A stretch of DNA of 64,000 nt, taken from Microbacterium sp. CH12i (GTDB taxonomy: Bacteria; Actinomycetota; Actinomycetes; Actinomycetales; Microbacteriaceae). Location of the stretch: the NCBI RefSeq assembly GCF_000685355.1, contig NZ_JHET01000002.1, positions 226,542 through 290,541 on the forward strand, given 5' to 3'. The notes beneath the pieces were generated by a model that did no database searches, was not told where the DNA came from, and saw only the letters and a program-made list of their open reading frames with translations. Below are positions 1 through 8,158 of this stretch, in pieces. Within the stretch, counting starts at the first letter, position 1, and each line of letters opens with the position of its first letter. A program made the translations under genes and the position numbers.

Positions 1-861
1 GATCGCGAATGTGTTGATGCGGCGGTGATCAAGCGGGACTTCCCGCTGCGGGTGCCGATGATGATGGGGGTGTACTCAGCGATTCTGGGCGGAGCGGGTG
101 CGATGGCATCCGGCCTCGCGGTTCCCCTTGCTGATCTGACCGGCTCGGATGTCGGGGCGGGATGGAGGCTCTCGCTGCTGATCACTGGTGGCGTCGTCGT
201 GCCACTGGCACTGGCGGGGTGGTGGCTGGTCAGCCGCGGCGAGATGCGGGCGACGCGAGCAGCATCCTTCGAACGCGCGCCACGCACCGGCATCTGGCGT
301 GATCCGGTCGCTTGGCAGGTCGCCGGCTATATGGGCGTGCAGTCGACCACCTTCTATATCCTGGTCACCTGGCTTGCATCCATGTCCCTCGCGACCGGAC
401 GCAGCGCCGCAGTCGCGGGTGTCGACGTCATGATCTACCAATTGCTCTCGCTGGTCGGCGCCCTCACTGTGGCCCTGGCGATGCGTGGTCGTGGTGCGCA
501 GATCACACCGGCCGCGTTGCCGATCCTTGGTATCACCGGGATCGTCGGCCTCATGATCTGGCCGGATGCCGTCGGCATCTGGGTCATGCCACTCGGCCTG
601 TTCTCCGGCCTCTCTTTGGGCGTCTCGCTGACGCTGATGGCGCAGCGCGCCCGCGATCACAGCACATCGTCTGCGCTGTCAGGCATGTCGCAGTCCGTCG
701 GCTACGCAATCGCAGCAATCGGCCCGGTGCTCTTCGGAGGCGTGCACGCTTTGACGGGAAACTGGACGGCAGCGCTCGTCATCCTGCTCGTGACGATGAC
801 CTTGCAGGGTGTGATTGGTATCTTCGCGGCGCGCGATCGGTTCGTGCTCGACCGGCGCTGA
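1..861 (+). CDS. MFS transporter, CynX/NimT-like, 5' partial
   Basis: The C-terminal part of a major facilitator transporter that runs in from the left edge. About seven hydrophobic segments are visible, and the IKRDFP sequence near residue 10 followed by a long membrane segment is typical of the CynX/NimT (cyanate/nitroimidazole) branch. The substrate cannot be read from the sequence. At the extreme start the reading IANVLM (bases 2-19) is in another frame from VIKRDF (from base 25), and one missing C near base 20 would join them as IANVLMPAVIKRDF. This is the first of many one-base deletions in the window. The gene converges on the acyl-CoA ligase 22 bp downstream. Confidence 0.75.
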   Translation, partial: DRECVDAAVIKRDFPLRVPMMMGVYSAILGGAGAMASGLAVPLADLTGSDVGAGWRLSLLITGGVVVPLALAGWWLVSRGEMRATRAASFERAPRTGIWRDPVAWQVAGYMGVQSTTFYILVTWLASMSLATGRSAAVAGVDVMIYQLLSLVGALTVALAMRGRGAQITPAALPILGITGIVGLMIWPDAVGIWVMPLGLFSGLSLGVSLTLMAQRARDHSTSSALSGMSQSVGYAIAAIGPVLFGGVHALTGNWTAALVILLVTMTLQGVIGIFAARDRFVLDRR

Positions 862-882
862 ACGCGCCTCAGCGGCTAGATC

Positions 883-2601
883 TCAGTCCGCCGCAGCGCG
901 AGTCGCGTGACGGTCGGCGATGAGGGCGTCGCGCACCTTACGGCGCAGCACCTTTCCGATCAGAGACGTCGGCAGCTCTTCCCAGACCATGTATGAGCGC
1001 GGGCGCTTGTACTCGACAAGGTGTTCGCGCGCAGCCTCACGCGCCGCTTCTTCATCGAACGACGCGCCTTCTTCGAGCACGACGACGGCCGTGACAACCT
1101 CGGCGCCACCGCCGCGCGGGATGCCGACGACAGCGGATGCCGCGACACCGCCGACACCAACCAGAACCTGTTCGACCTCGCTCGGCGAGACGTTGAATCC
1201 ACCGGTGATGATGAGCTCTTTCTTGCGGTCAACGACTGTGACGAAGCCGTCCTCATCCTGCACGACGAGGTCGCCGGTGCGCAGCCAGCCGCCTTCGAGC
1301 AGGGTGGCTGCGGTTTCCTCCGGACGGTTCCAGTACCCCCGAAACACCTGCGGACCGTGAATCAGCAACTCTCCGGCCTCACCAAGCTCAACCTCACGAG
1401 TGGGCTCGTCCGGATCGACGACGCGGATGTCGGTGGTCGGGAACGGGATGCCAATCGCACCGATCTTGCGTGCGTCAGAGAAGGGGTTAGCCAGTGCAAC
1501 GGGACTCGTCTCGGTGAGGCCGTAGCCCTCGTTGAGCATGCTGCCGGCCTGGTCTTCCCAGCGCTTCACGATCGCCGGCGTCAGCGTCATCGCGCCGGAG
1601 ATCGCATAGACAACGCCCGAAAGGTCGAGGTTGCCCTCCTTCGCGACGCGAGCCAGCCGGTCGAACATCGGCGGTACCGCCGGCACGAACGTCGGCGGGA
1701 ACTTCTTCGCTGCCTTCGAGACGAGTTCGGGATCGAACGTCGGAAACAGCACTGCGCAGGAGCCCGTCTCGACCGAGTAGATCACCGAGAGCAGAACGCC
1801 GAAAGCGTGGAACATCGGCAGCAGACCGTAGATGCGTCCCTGACCGCGGGTGAACTCCGGCATCCATGCGGCACCCTGACGCGCGTTCGACCACAGGTTG
1901 GAGTGCGTGATCATGGCACCCTTAGGCGTGCCGGTTGTGCCAGAGGTGTACTGCAGCGCGGCGAGGTCGCCGCCTTTCGGACGCGGGTGCGATGCCGCAA
2001 GCGGTGCACTGCGCTCGAGCTTCGCAAACGGCACAGCGCCAGGCGCCGGGGCGGTGAGCTTGTCGCGCGACTCGCGTGCCTTCGCGATCGGAAGCCGCAA
2101 CGCCAGCCGCGTAGCGAACGGCATCGCCCGCGTGATGTCGACCGAGATGATGTCCCGGATGCCGAGATCTGCGGGCATCGCGCGGAGGGTAGCGACCATC
2201 TTGTCCCACGCGATGACGGTCACTGCACCGTGGTCGCGGAACTGCACCTCGAGCTCGTCGCGGGTGTACAGCGGGTTGTGCTCAACGACGACAGCGCCGA
2301 GGCGCAGCACGGCATAGAAGGCGATGACGTGCTGCGGGGCGTTCGGCATGATCAGCGCAACGCGATCGCCCGCCTTCACGCCCATCTCACGCAAACCATT
2401 GGCGACCCGCGAGACTCGGTCGCCGAGCTCGCGGTAGCTGACCGTACGGTCGAAGAAAGCGATCGCGTCGCGGTCGCCCCACTCGGCGACGCGTTCGTCG
2501 AGCAGATCACTGAGAGATCCGGTGACAGGTTCGATGTCGATCGGCGTCCCCGGAGCGTAGAACCGGTTCCAGGCGCGAGTCTCGTTGAGCTGCATGCGCA
2601 A
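883..2601 (-). CDS. long-chain fatty acid--CoA ligase (AMP-forming)
   Basis: A 572-residue acyl-adenylate-forming enzyme that would activate a fatty acid with ATP and CoA. The P-loop-like motif YTSGTTGTPKG lies near residue 220, the GYGLTETSP adenylate motif near 360, and the hinge/C-terminal motif DRKKELIITGG with the FNVSPSEVE stretch near 460. The conserved GKVLRRKVRD lysine region is at the end. Length matches the FadD family. It stands alone, but the nearby thiolase remnant suggests beta-oxidation-type metabolism in this neighbourhood. The exact chain length preference is unknown. Confidence 0.88.
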   Translation of the reverse strand: MRMQLNETRAWNRFYAPGTPIDIEPVTGSLSDLLDERVAEWGDRDAIAFFDRTVSYRELGDRVSRVANGLREMGVKAGDRVALIMPNAPQHVIAFYAVLRLGAVVVEHNPLYTRDELEVQFRDHGAVTVIAWDKMVATLRAMPADLGIRDIISVDITRAMPFATRLALRLPIAKARESRDKLTAPAPGAVPFAKLERSAPLAASHPRPKGGDLAALQYTSGTTGTPKGAMITHSNLWSNARQGAAWMPEFTRGQGRIYGLLPMFHAFGVLLSVIYSVETGSCAVLFPTFDPELVSKAAKKFPPTFVPAVPPMFDRLARVAKEGNLDLSGVVYAISGAMTLTPAIVKRWEDQAGSMLNEGYGLTETSPVALANPFSDARKIGAIGIPFPTTDIRVVDPDEPTREVELGEAGELLIHGPQVFRGYWNRPEETAATLLEGGWLRTGDLVVQDEDGFVTVVDRKKELIITGGFNVSPSEVEQVLVGVGGVAASAVVGIPRGGGAEVVTAVVVLEEGASFDEEAAREAAREHLVEYKRPRSYMVWEELPTSLIGKVLRRKVRDALIADRHATRAAAD

Positions 2602-2707
2602 AGCCTACGCTGATGGTGGCAAGCCACCACCAGTCATCACAGCAGTTCGGCGCGCAGCTCCGCCGCAGTCCTGGGCGAGAGTAATCCCGGCGGAACATCC
2701 AACACCG

Positions 2708-3622
2708 TCACTGCACCGAACTGGCCCCGCGCGTCAAACGGAACGCCGCCCGCGCATACGCCACAAGCACGCTCGCGGTGAACTCGGGGTTGCTGTCGAG
2801 AGTGAGGCTGTACTCGATGACCTGAGATGCATCCTCGCTGGTATTGCCGCTGCGAATGACGAAACCACCGTGCGGCATCGCCGCATGATCACGAGCGAGT
2901 TCCTCCGCGGTGATGAAGTGCACCGTCGTGTCGTACTCGGAGAAATAGTGCGGCATGGTCACGATGGCCTGCTCAACGGATGCCGTATCTGCACCATCTT
3001 CGAGCACAACAAAGCACTCGCGGGTGTGCTTATCGCGCGTGCTGAGCTGCGGACGGATGCCGCTGCGCACAGCATCCATCGCCGGCTGCGCGGGCAGCGT
3101 GTACTGCACACCGCCCGCCACTCCTGCGACGCGGCGAATCGCGTCGGAGTGTCCCTGGCTCAGCCCCCGACCCCAGAACGTGTAGGTATCGCCGTCGGGG
3201 ATGAGGGCTTCGCCGTAGAGCCGGTTGATCGAGAACAATCCCGGATCCCATCCGACCGAGATCAACGCTGTTGTCTCGTTTGCCTTCGCCGGAGCATCCA
3301 TCGCTTCGAAGTACTCGGGGATACGCGCATGCGTGTCGAAACTGTCGACCGTGGTGAACAGCGCCGCAAGCTCCGGCCCCTGCACCGGAAGGTCGGCTTT
3401 CGACCCGCCGCAGAGAATCAGTACATCGATGTCGTCCCGTCGGGAGGGTAGATCATCCATCGAGAAGACCGCAGTAGAAGGATGCAACGGCGTGAGCTGA
3501 GCCGGGTCACGCCGGGTGAAAACACCCACCAGGCTCATGTCGGAATTCTTACCGATTGCGGCCTCAACACCGCGCCCCAGGTTGCCATAACCGGCGATGC
3601 CGATTCGAATTTTCTCGCTCAT
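2708..3622 (-). CDS. ddh: meso-diaminopimelate D-dehydrogenase
   Basis: An NADPH-dependent enzyme that aminates tetrahydrodipicolinate to meso-diaminopimelate in one step, giving a shortcut in lysine biosynthesis. The Rossmann motif GIAGYGNLGRGVE starts at residue 6, and the family signatures CGGSKADLP, SVGWDPGLFS and FWGRGLSQGHSDA follow in order. The length of about 304 residues fits the family. I chose the ATG at 3622 (MSEKIRIG) because an upstream in-frame ATG at 3640 would add six unconserved residues. It is followed 50 bp downstream by the broken thiolase on the same strand upstream side. Confidence 0.93.
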   Translation of the reverse strand: MSEKIRIGIAGYGNLGRGVEAAIGKNSDMSLVGVFTRRDPAQLTPLHPSTAVFSMDDLPSRRDDIDVLILCGGSKADLPVQGPELAALFTTVDSFDTHARIPEYFEAMDAPAKANETTALISVGWDPGLFSINRLYGEALIPDGDTYTFWGRGLSQGHSDAIRRVAGVAGGVQYTLPAQPAMDAVRSGIRPQLSTRDKHTRECFVVLEDGADTASVEQAIVTMPHYFSEYDTTVHFITAEELARDHAAMPHGGFVIRSGNTSEDASQVIEYSLTLDSNPEFTASVLVAYARAAFRLTRGASSVQ

Positions 3623-3656
3623 GCCCCTGCTTTCTGTCACATCAAAACCCTCGCCG

Positions 3657-4764
3657 CTAGCTTTCTAGGACGACGGCAAGTCCCTGGCCTACACCGATGC
3701 AGATCGCGACCACGGCGACCCCGCCACCGCGACGCTTCAGCTCGTGCGCGGCATGGCCGATGATGCGACCCCCGGACGCGCCTAGCGGATGCCCGATCGC
3801 CAGCGCTCCGCCGTGAATGTTCAGCTTCTCGGGGTCAAGCTCCGGCCATCCGCGTAGGCACGCGAGCGCCTGCGACGCGAACGCTTCGTTCAGCTCTACC
3901 AGATCGACATCTGCCCAGGTGCGGCCAGCGCGAGCGAGTGCTTTGTTCGCAGCCTCAATCGGCGCGAGCGGGAAATCATCCGGGTCAACACCGTGCGCCG
4001 CGCGACCGGTGATCCGCGCGAGGGGTTCGATGTCGAGCGCACCCTCAGCGCCGAGCAGCACTGCGGATGCGCCGTCGTTGATCGATGAGGAGTTGCCGGC
4101 AGTCACCGTGCCGTCCTCGGCGAACAGCGGCCGTAGCCCCGCAAGCTTTACTACCGTCGATCCGTCGCGAATACCCTCATCGCGGGCCAGTTCCGCGCCA
4201 GGAACCTGCACGGTCTCGTCAGCGTAGATGCCGTCGGCCCAGGCCTTCGCTGCCACTCGTGGGAGCGAGCGGCGAAAGCATCCTGATCTTCACGGTTGAT
4301 GCCCGCAACACGCGCCGCCTTCTCGGCCGCCTCACCATTCGACATCGTCCAGTGCGTCGGCAGAGCGCGGTTCGTCATACGCCAGCCGATCGCCGTGTTC
4401 CACATCGTCTGGTTTCCGGTCGCCGGATACGGCTTGGCGGACTTCTCGACCACGAACGGCGCACGACTCATCGACTCGACACCACCGGCCAGGATGACCT
4501 GCGCATCTCCGGACTCAATAGCCCGCGAGCCTTGAATGACTGCCTCAACGCTCGAGGCACACAGCCGGTTCACCGTCACACCGGTCACGCTCGTCGGAAA
4601 GCCCGCCAGCAGTGCGCCCATCCGCGCCACGTTGCGGTTGTCTTCGCCAGCCTGATTCGCGTCTCCGAAGATGACGTCTTCGATGCGCGCGGGGTCAAGG
4701 CCAGTGCGCTCGGCGGTAGCTTTCATGACCACGGCGGCGAGGTCATCGGGGCGAACGCCGGCTA
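3657..4764 (-). pseudogene. acetyl-CoA acetyltransferase (thiolase), truncated and frameshifted
   Basis: A thiolase-superfamily enzyme (acyl-CoA C-acetyltransferase). The reading starts at LAGVRPDDLAAVV, which normally follows about 20 N-terminal residues that are absent here because the IS481-family element abuts at 4767. The active-site cysteine motif NRLCASSVEAV, the GHPLGASGGRI histidine motif and the C-terminal CIGVGQG motif are all present. Around 4253-4256 the frame breaks: SHEW continues as AAKAWADG only if one G is restored (TGGCAGCG read as TGGGCAGCG). The loss of the 5' end is physical. The frameshift may be sequencing error. No promoter or start codon remains, so the gene is probably dead in this arrangement. 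Confidence 0.9.
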
Positions 4765-5763
4765 GCTGTACTTCCCCGTGAGGTTGTGAACGCGTTCTGA
4801 GGGGGTCTTGCCGCCGATGCCGGTGTGGGGTCTGTGGTGATTGTAGTGATGGAGCCAGGTCTCGTAGGCGGCGGCTCGCTCGGATTCGCTGGCGTAGGGT
4901 CTCGCATATGCCCACTCGACGGCGAGGGTCCGGTTGAATCGCTCGACTTTCCCGTTGGTCTGCGGCCGATACGGTCTGGTCCACTTGTGCTTGATGGTTT
5001 CGCCGAGCGCGGCAGCGAACGCGTGGGATCGGTAGCAGGCGCCGTTGTCGGTCATCACCGCGGTCACGGTCACGCCGAGGCTGGCGAAGAACGCGTTCGC
5101 ACGAGTCCAGAACCCGGCCGCGGTCTCCTTGCGCTCGTCGTCGAGGATCTCCGAGTACGCGACACGTGAGTTGTCGTCCACGGCATGGTGCAGGTATCGG
5201 TAGCCGCGGGATTCTGCCCCGCCGGCACGGGTGGCTTTGCCGCGGACGACGCCGGCAGCGCGGTCCTGGGCGGATCCGCGGCCGTGGACCCGCCATCCCC
5301 CGCCGTCGGGGATGCGGCCCTGCTTCTTGATGTCCACGTGCACCAGCTGGCCCGGTGAAGCGACCTCATATCGTTTCGGTGTCGACTTACGCACCGGCAG
5401 CCCGGTGGCCTGATCGACGTGAGTCAGCTTCGGCATGCCATATCGGGCCAGCACACGCCCGACCGTCGAGCGATGCAACCCCAGGTGATACGCGATCCGG
5501 TGCGGGCCCCACCGGCGCGTGAGCCGCAACGCGACGATGCGCCGCTCGGTCTTGCGTGGCAGCTGGCTCGGTGACCTCCGCGGCCTCGAGCTGCGGTCCG
5601 TCAGCGGCAGCCCAGCCCGACACCGATCCACCCACCGTTTCGCTGTCGCCGGCGAGCACTGAAACCGTTCCGCAGCGCGGCGAAGCGACCATCCATCCTG
5701 AGTTATCAACAGGGCAAGGCGCCGGCGCCCCTCAGGAGTCAACGGAGCATTAGCGTGTGTCAT
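4762..5763 (-). CDS. IS481-family transposase
   Basis: A transposase of about 333 residues. An N-terminal helix-turn-helix (GWSLRRAAERFQCSPATAKRW) is followed by an rve/DDE integrase core. The catalytic acidic residues are visible as LVHVDIKK, VMTDNGACYRS and NGKVERFNRTL, and the C-terminal YNHHRPHTGIGG signature is typical of IS481/IS3-like enzymes. I chose the ATG at 5763 because GGAGG lies five bases upstream (5769-5773). The final codon AGC and the stop TAG are completed outside the element, since the last IS base is 4767 and the TAG (4762-4764) belongs to the target CTAG. Confidence 0.92.
   Translation of the reverse strand: MTHANAPLTPEGRRRLALLITQDGWSLRRAAERFQCSPATAKRWVDRCRAGLPLTDRSSRPRRSPSQLPRKTERRIVALRLTRRWGPHRIAYHLGLHRSTVGRVLARYGMPKLTHVDQATGLPVRKSTPKRYEVASPGQLVHVDIKKQGRIPDGGGWRVHGRGSAQDRAAGVVRGKATRAGGAESRGYRYLHHAVDDNSRVAYSEILDDERKETAAGFWTRANAFFASLGVTVTAVMTDNGACYRSHAFAAALGETIKHKWTRPYRPQTNGKVERFNRTLAVEWAYARPYASESERAAAYETWLHHYNHHRPHTGIGGKTPSERVHNLTGKYS
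4767..4795 (+). repeat. IS left terminal inverted repeat
   Basis: Twenty-nine bases starting TGTACTTCC, matching the reverse complement of 5830-5858 at 26 of 29 positions. Mismatches are at positions 5, 10 and 13 from the tip. Confidence 0.93.
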
Positions 5764-5829
5764 GGAGACCTCCGGTTTAGAGATGCGAGTGTGGTAACCC
5801 ACATCCTTGCCGGAGGTCTTCCCTATGTC

Positions 5830-5858
5830 ACGCGTTCACAACCTCCCGAGGAACTACA
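5830..5858 (-). repeat. IS right terminal inverted repeat
   Basis: The reverse complement starts TGTAGTTCC and mirrors the left end of the element. It is immediately followed by CCTAGC, the right target hexamer. Confidence 0.93.
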
Positions 5859-5864
5859 CCTAGC

Positions 5865-5982
5865 GCTCCGCGGAGCTCCTGACGACATCGCGGCTGCCAT
5901 CGCCTTCCTTCTCTCGAAAGACGGAGAATGGGTCACTGGACAGGTGTGGAGCGTCAACGGCCGAGTCGTACTGCGACGTTAG
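5865..5982 (+). pseudogene. C-terminal remnant of a short-chain dehydrogenase/reductase
   Basis: About 39 residues remain. The stretch GAPDDIAAAIAFLLSKDGEW followed by VTGQVWSVNG is the standard SDR C-terminus (FabG/glucose dehydrogenase type), where the G-Q-x-x-x-V-x-G turn closes the Rossmann fold. The Rossmann N-terminus and the YxxxK active site are missing, and the coding frame is cut at the IS element edge (5859-5864). It was presumably carried by the same rearrangement that removed the thiolase start. Confidence 0.85.
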
Positions 5983-6364
5983 CGTCGAGCGGCACAAGGG
6001 GCTAACTGTCCGCTCGCACGTCGTCGAACCAACAATCTCCGCGTGACAAGCATCCCGCGGAGTTGAGGAGCTCTCCTGGCTGCAGAATCGTCCAGAGAAG
6101 GCTGCTCGCACGCAGGACGGTCAGCCGTCAACCGACGGTGGGCATCCGCACCAAACAAAGAAGTGTGGGCAAACCGTGGGCACGCCCAGATCGACACCTG
6201 TCTCGACCGTTCTCGTACCGTTTCAGCTCGCCTGGATTGAGTTACGAACACTTAAGCTTGTCAGCAAGAAAACCCCTGACCACACCGTGCCCACAGCTGA
6301 ACCCGAACCAGTCGGAACGAGCCCCGTCCCAGTCGATCAAAATCAACTGAAACGGGGCTCAAAA
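5983..6364. other. non-coding stretch between SDR remnant and tRNA-Ser
   Basis: About 380 bp with no convincing coding frame on either strand. The only structure I can support is the hairpin at 6319-6360. Short palindromic stretches built on CGTGGGCACG occur around 6176 and in inverse form near 6285. Such a gene-free stretch next to a tRNA is a common landing zone for integrating elements, but I see no integrase and no duplicated tRNA end. Confidence 0.5.
6319..6360 (-). terminator. hairpin downstream of tRNA-Ser
   Basis: Nine-base arms GAGCCCCGT (6319-6327) and ACGGGGCTC (6352-6360) are perfectly complementary, with three further paired bases (AGT/ACT) inside and a loop of about 18 bases. 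It lies just past the 3' end of the minus-strand tRNA. There is no clear U tract, so termination is inferred from position and stem strength. Confidence 0.55.
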
Positions 6365-6454
6365 TGGCGGTGACGGTGGGATTTGAACCCACGGTAGGGG
6401 TGAACCTACACAACATTTCGAGTGTTGCACCTTCGGCCGCTCGGACACGTCACC
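6365..6454 (-). tRNA. tRNA-Ser (anticodon CGA)
   Basis: Read on the minus strand, the gene begins GGTGACGTGTCCGAGCGG and ends with encoded CCA at 6365-6367. The acceptor stem pairs GGTGACG with the complementary CGTCACC before the discriminator G. The anticodon stem CAACA/TGTTG encloses the loop with CGA, which reads the serine codon UCG. A long variable arm (GTAGGTTCACCCCTAC) is present, as expected for a class II serine tRNA, and the T loop is GGTTCAAATCC. The total is 90 nt including CCA. Confidence 0.96.
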
Positions 6455-6487
6455 GCGAAATAGCTTACGCGACGCTGGCCGGGCGCG

Positions 6488-8158
6488 CTAATCCGCCAGG
6501 CGATGCGGTGACCAGAGGGTGCGGCCCTCCACGATGCGCACGACGCGGTCAACGGTTCCTGCGGGCGGCTCAACGTGTGAGATGAGCAGCACCGATTGCT
6601 TCCCCGCTGCCGCCAACAGATCCCGCAGCAGCGCATCCGATGCCTCCGGGTCGACGCCCGCAGTCGGCTCATCAAGCACGAGCACGGGGAACCCGCGCAG
6701 CAATCCCCTGGCTAGCGCGATGCGCTGTGCCTGACCACCCGAAACCAGCGCGCCCCGGTCACCGACGCGAGCGTCCAGGCCGCCACGGTCTCGCACCCAG
6801 CCGCGGAGTCCAACCCGGTCGAGCACCGCGAACAACTCATCATCGGTGGCGGTGTCGCGGGCGAACAGCAGGTTCTGCCGGATGTCTTCGTCAAACAGCT
6901 GCGGGCTCTGCTCGCAGAGCCCGATGATGCTGCGCAGGGTCGGGCCGGCAAGCGTCGCGGCATCCGTCCCGCCGATCGTGAACTCGCCCTCGGCGCGCAA
7001 GAACCCGACTAGCACTGACGCGAGCGAGCTCTTGCCCGCTCCGCTGGGTCCCGACACGAGCACGCGCTCACCCTGCGCGAGGTCAAGGTCCACGCCGCGC
7101 AGCGCCGGTGCGCCGCCGGGCCACGTAGCGCGCAGGTTCCTGAGGCGGAGGGCAGCGGATGCCGGAATGTCGGCGGATCCGGCATCCGATCGCAGCTCGT
7201 CCGGCATCTCGGCGGGCAGAACGTCGACGACGCGCTGGGCGCTGGCGCGCACGCTGCGCCACGATGACGCTGCGACCGGCACAGCCCCGAAGACCTCGAA
7301 CACGACCATCGGCACGAGCACGACGACGGCAAGCCACGGCCCGTCGATCGCGCCGGTTGCCAGCCCCGGGGATGCCACAGCCAGCGCCCACACCGATGCC
7401 ACCCCCGCGAGCGCCGAGACGACTCCGGCGGCGAGCGCCTGCGCGAGCGAGGCGCGCGAGACGGTGCGGCGGAGCGACGCATCGGCGCGCTCGATCCGCT
7501 CGCGCGCCGGTGGCTCGGCACCGTAGGCGAGCAGAACGTCGAGGCTGCCGAAATAGTCGACAAGGGATGCCGAGAGCTCTGCCCGCTGCCTCGAGATCTG
7601 TTCCTCGGATCGAGAGCCGAACACCCAGCCGAGGCCGATCGCGACCAGTGCGGTGGCCGCCAAGCACGCGGCGAGGGTGAGCGCGGCGGGCGGCGAGATA
7701 AACGCGATGAAGCCGACGGCGCCGATCGCCACGAACGCCGACACTGCCAAGGGCTGCACCACGCGCAGCGGCAGATTCTGCAGGTTCTCGACGTCATCAA
7801 CCAGAGCCGAGAGAACCTGACCGTGATCGGTCCGTCCGAGCCCCGCGGGCGAGAGCGGGATGAGGCGGCGCACCATGTCAGACCGTGTGCTGGCGAGTTG
7901 CCGCAGCGCGGCGTCGTGCCCGGAGAGTCGCTCGAGGTAGCGGAACACCGCCCTCGACACCGCGAAGAACCGCACGCCGACGACGGCGACCGACAGCGGT
8001 ACGAGCGAGTCGACGATTGAGGCGCTGACGATCAGCCAGCCGCTGACTGCGAGGAGTGACACCGCAGCGCCAGCCGACAGTACGCCCCAGAGGAGTCCGG
8101 GCAGAAACCGTCGAACGGGCGGCTGCGCGAGACGGAGAATGGTGCCGACGCTCGTCAT
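6488..8158 (-). CDS. cydC: thiol reductant ABC exporter subunit CydC
   Basis: Half of the heterodimeric CydDC ABC transporter, which exports cysteine/glutathione-type reductants and is needed for cytochrome bd assembly. The protein has 556 residues: six membrane segments in the first 300, then an ATPase domain with Walker A GPSGAGKSS, signature VSGGQAQRIALARGL and Walker B VLVLDEPTAGVD. Its ATG overlaps the end of cydD by four bases, so the two are likely translationally coupled. It is the last gene of the cydABDC operon and ends close to the tRNA-Ser gene. Confidence 0.93.
   Translation of the reverse strand: MTSVGTILRLAQPPVRRFLPGLLWGVLSAGAAVSLLAVSGWLIVSASIVDSLVPLSVAVVGVRFFAVSRAVFRYLERLSGHDAALRQLASTRSDMVRRLIPLSPAGLGRTDHGQVLSALVDDVENLQNLPLRVVQPLAVSAFVAIGAVGFIAFISPPAALTLAACLAATALVAIGLGWVFGSRSEEQISRQRAELSASLVDYFGSLDVLLAYGAEPPARERIERADASLRRTVSRASLAQALAAGVVSALAGVASVWALAVASPGLATGAIDGPWLAVVVLVPMVVFEVFGAVPVAASSWRSVRASAQRVVDVLPAEMPDELRSDAGSADIPASAALRLRNLRATWPGGAPALRGVDLDLAQGERVLVSGPSGAGKSSLASVLVGFLRAEGEFTIGGTDAATLAGPTLRSIIGLCEQSPQLFDEDIRQNLLFARDTATDDELFAVLDRVGLRGWVRDRGGLDARVGDRGALVSGGQAQRIALARGLLRGFPVLVLDEPTAGVDPEASDALLRDLLAAAGKQSVLLISHVEPPAGTVDRVVRIVEGRTLWSPHRLAD

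Larger units (their letters stand above)
4767..5858 (-). mobile_element. IS481-family insertion sequence
   Basis: A 1092-bp element with 29-bp terminal inverted repeats beginning TGTA. The left end (4767-4795) and right end (5830-5858) differ at only three of 29 positions and share the inner block GAGGTTGTGAACGCGT. It encodes one DDE transposase. It sits between CTAG-containing hexamers, GCTAGC at 4761-4766 and CCTAGC at 5859-5864. IS481 is known to prefer NCTAGN targets and duplicate them. The hexamers are not identical, and the flanks belong to two unrelated genes (a thiolase on the left, an SDR on the right), so the element probably marks a deletion or recombination joint and not a simple insertion. 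Confidence 0.93.

Noticed and set aside
1021..2613. Long open frame antisense to the acyl-CoA ligase
   Set aside because: Composition is that of a shadow frame. The ligase on the minus strand has all family motifs.
6063..6350. Phage integrase remnant beside tRNA-Ser
   Set aside because: No tyrosine-recombinase motifs and no duplicated tRNA end are visible.
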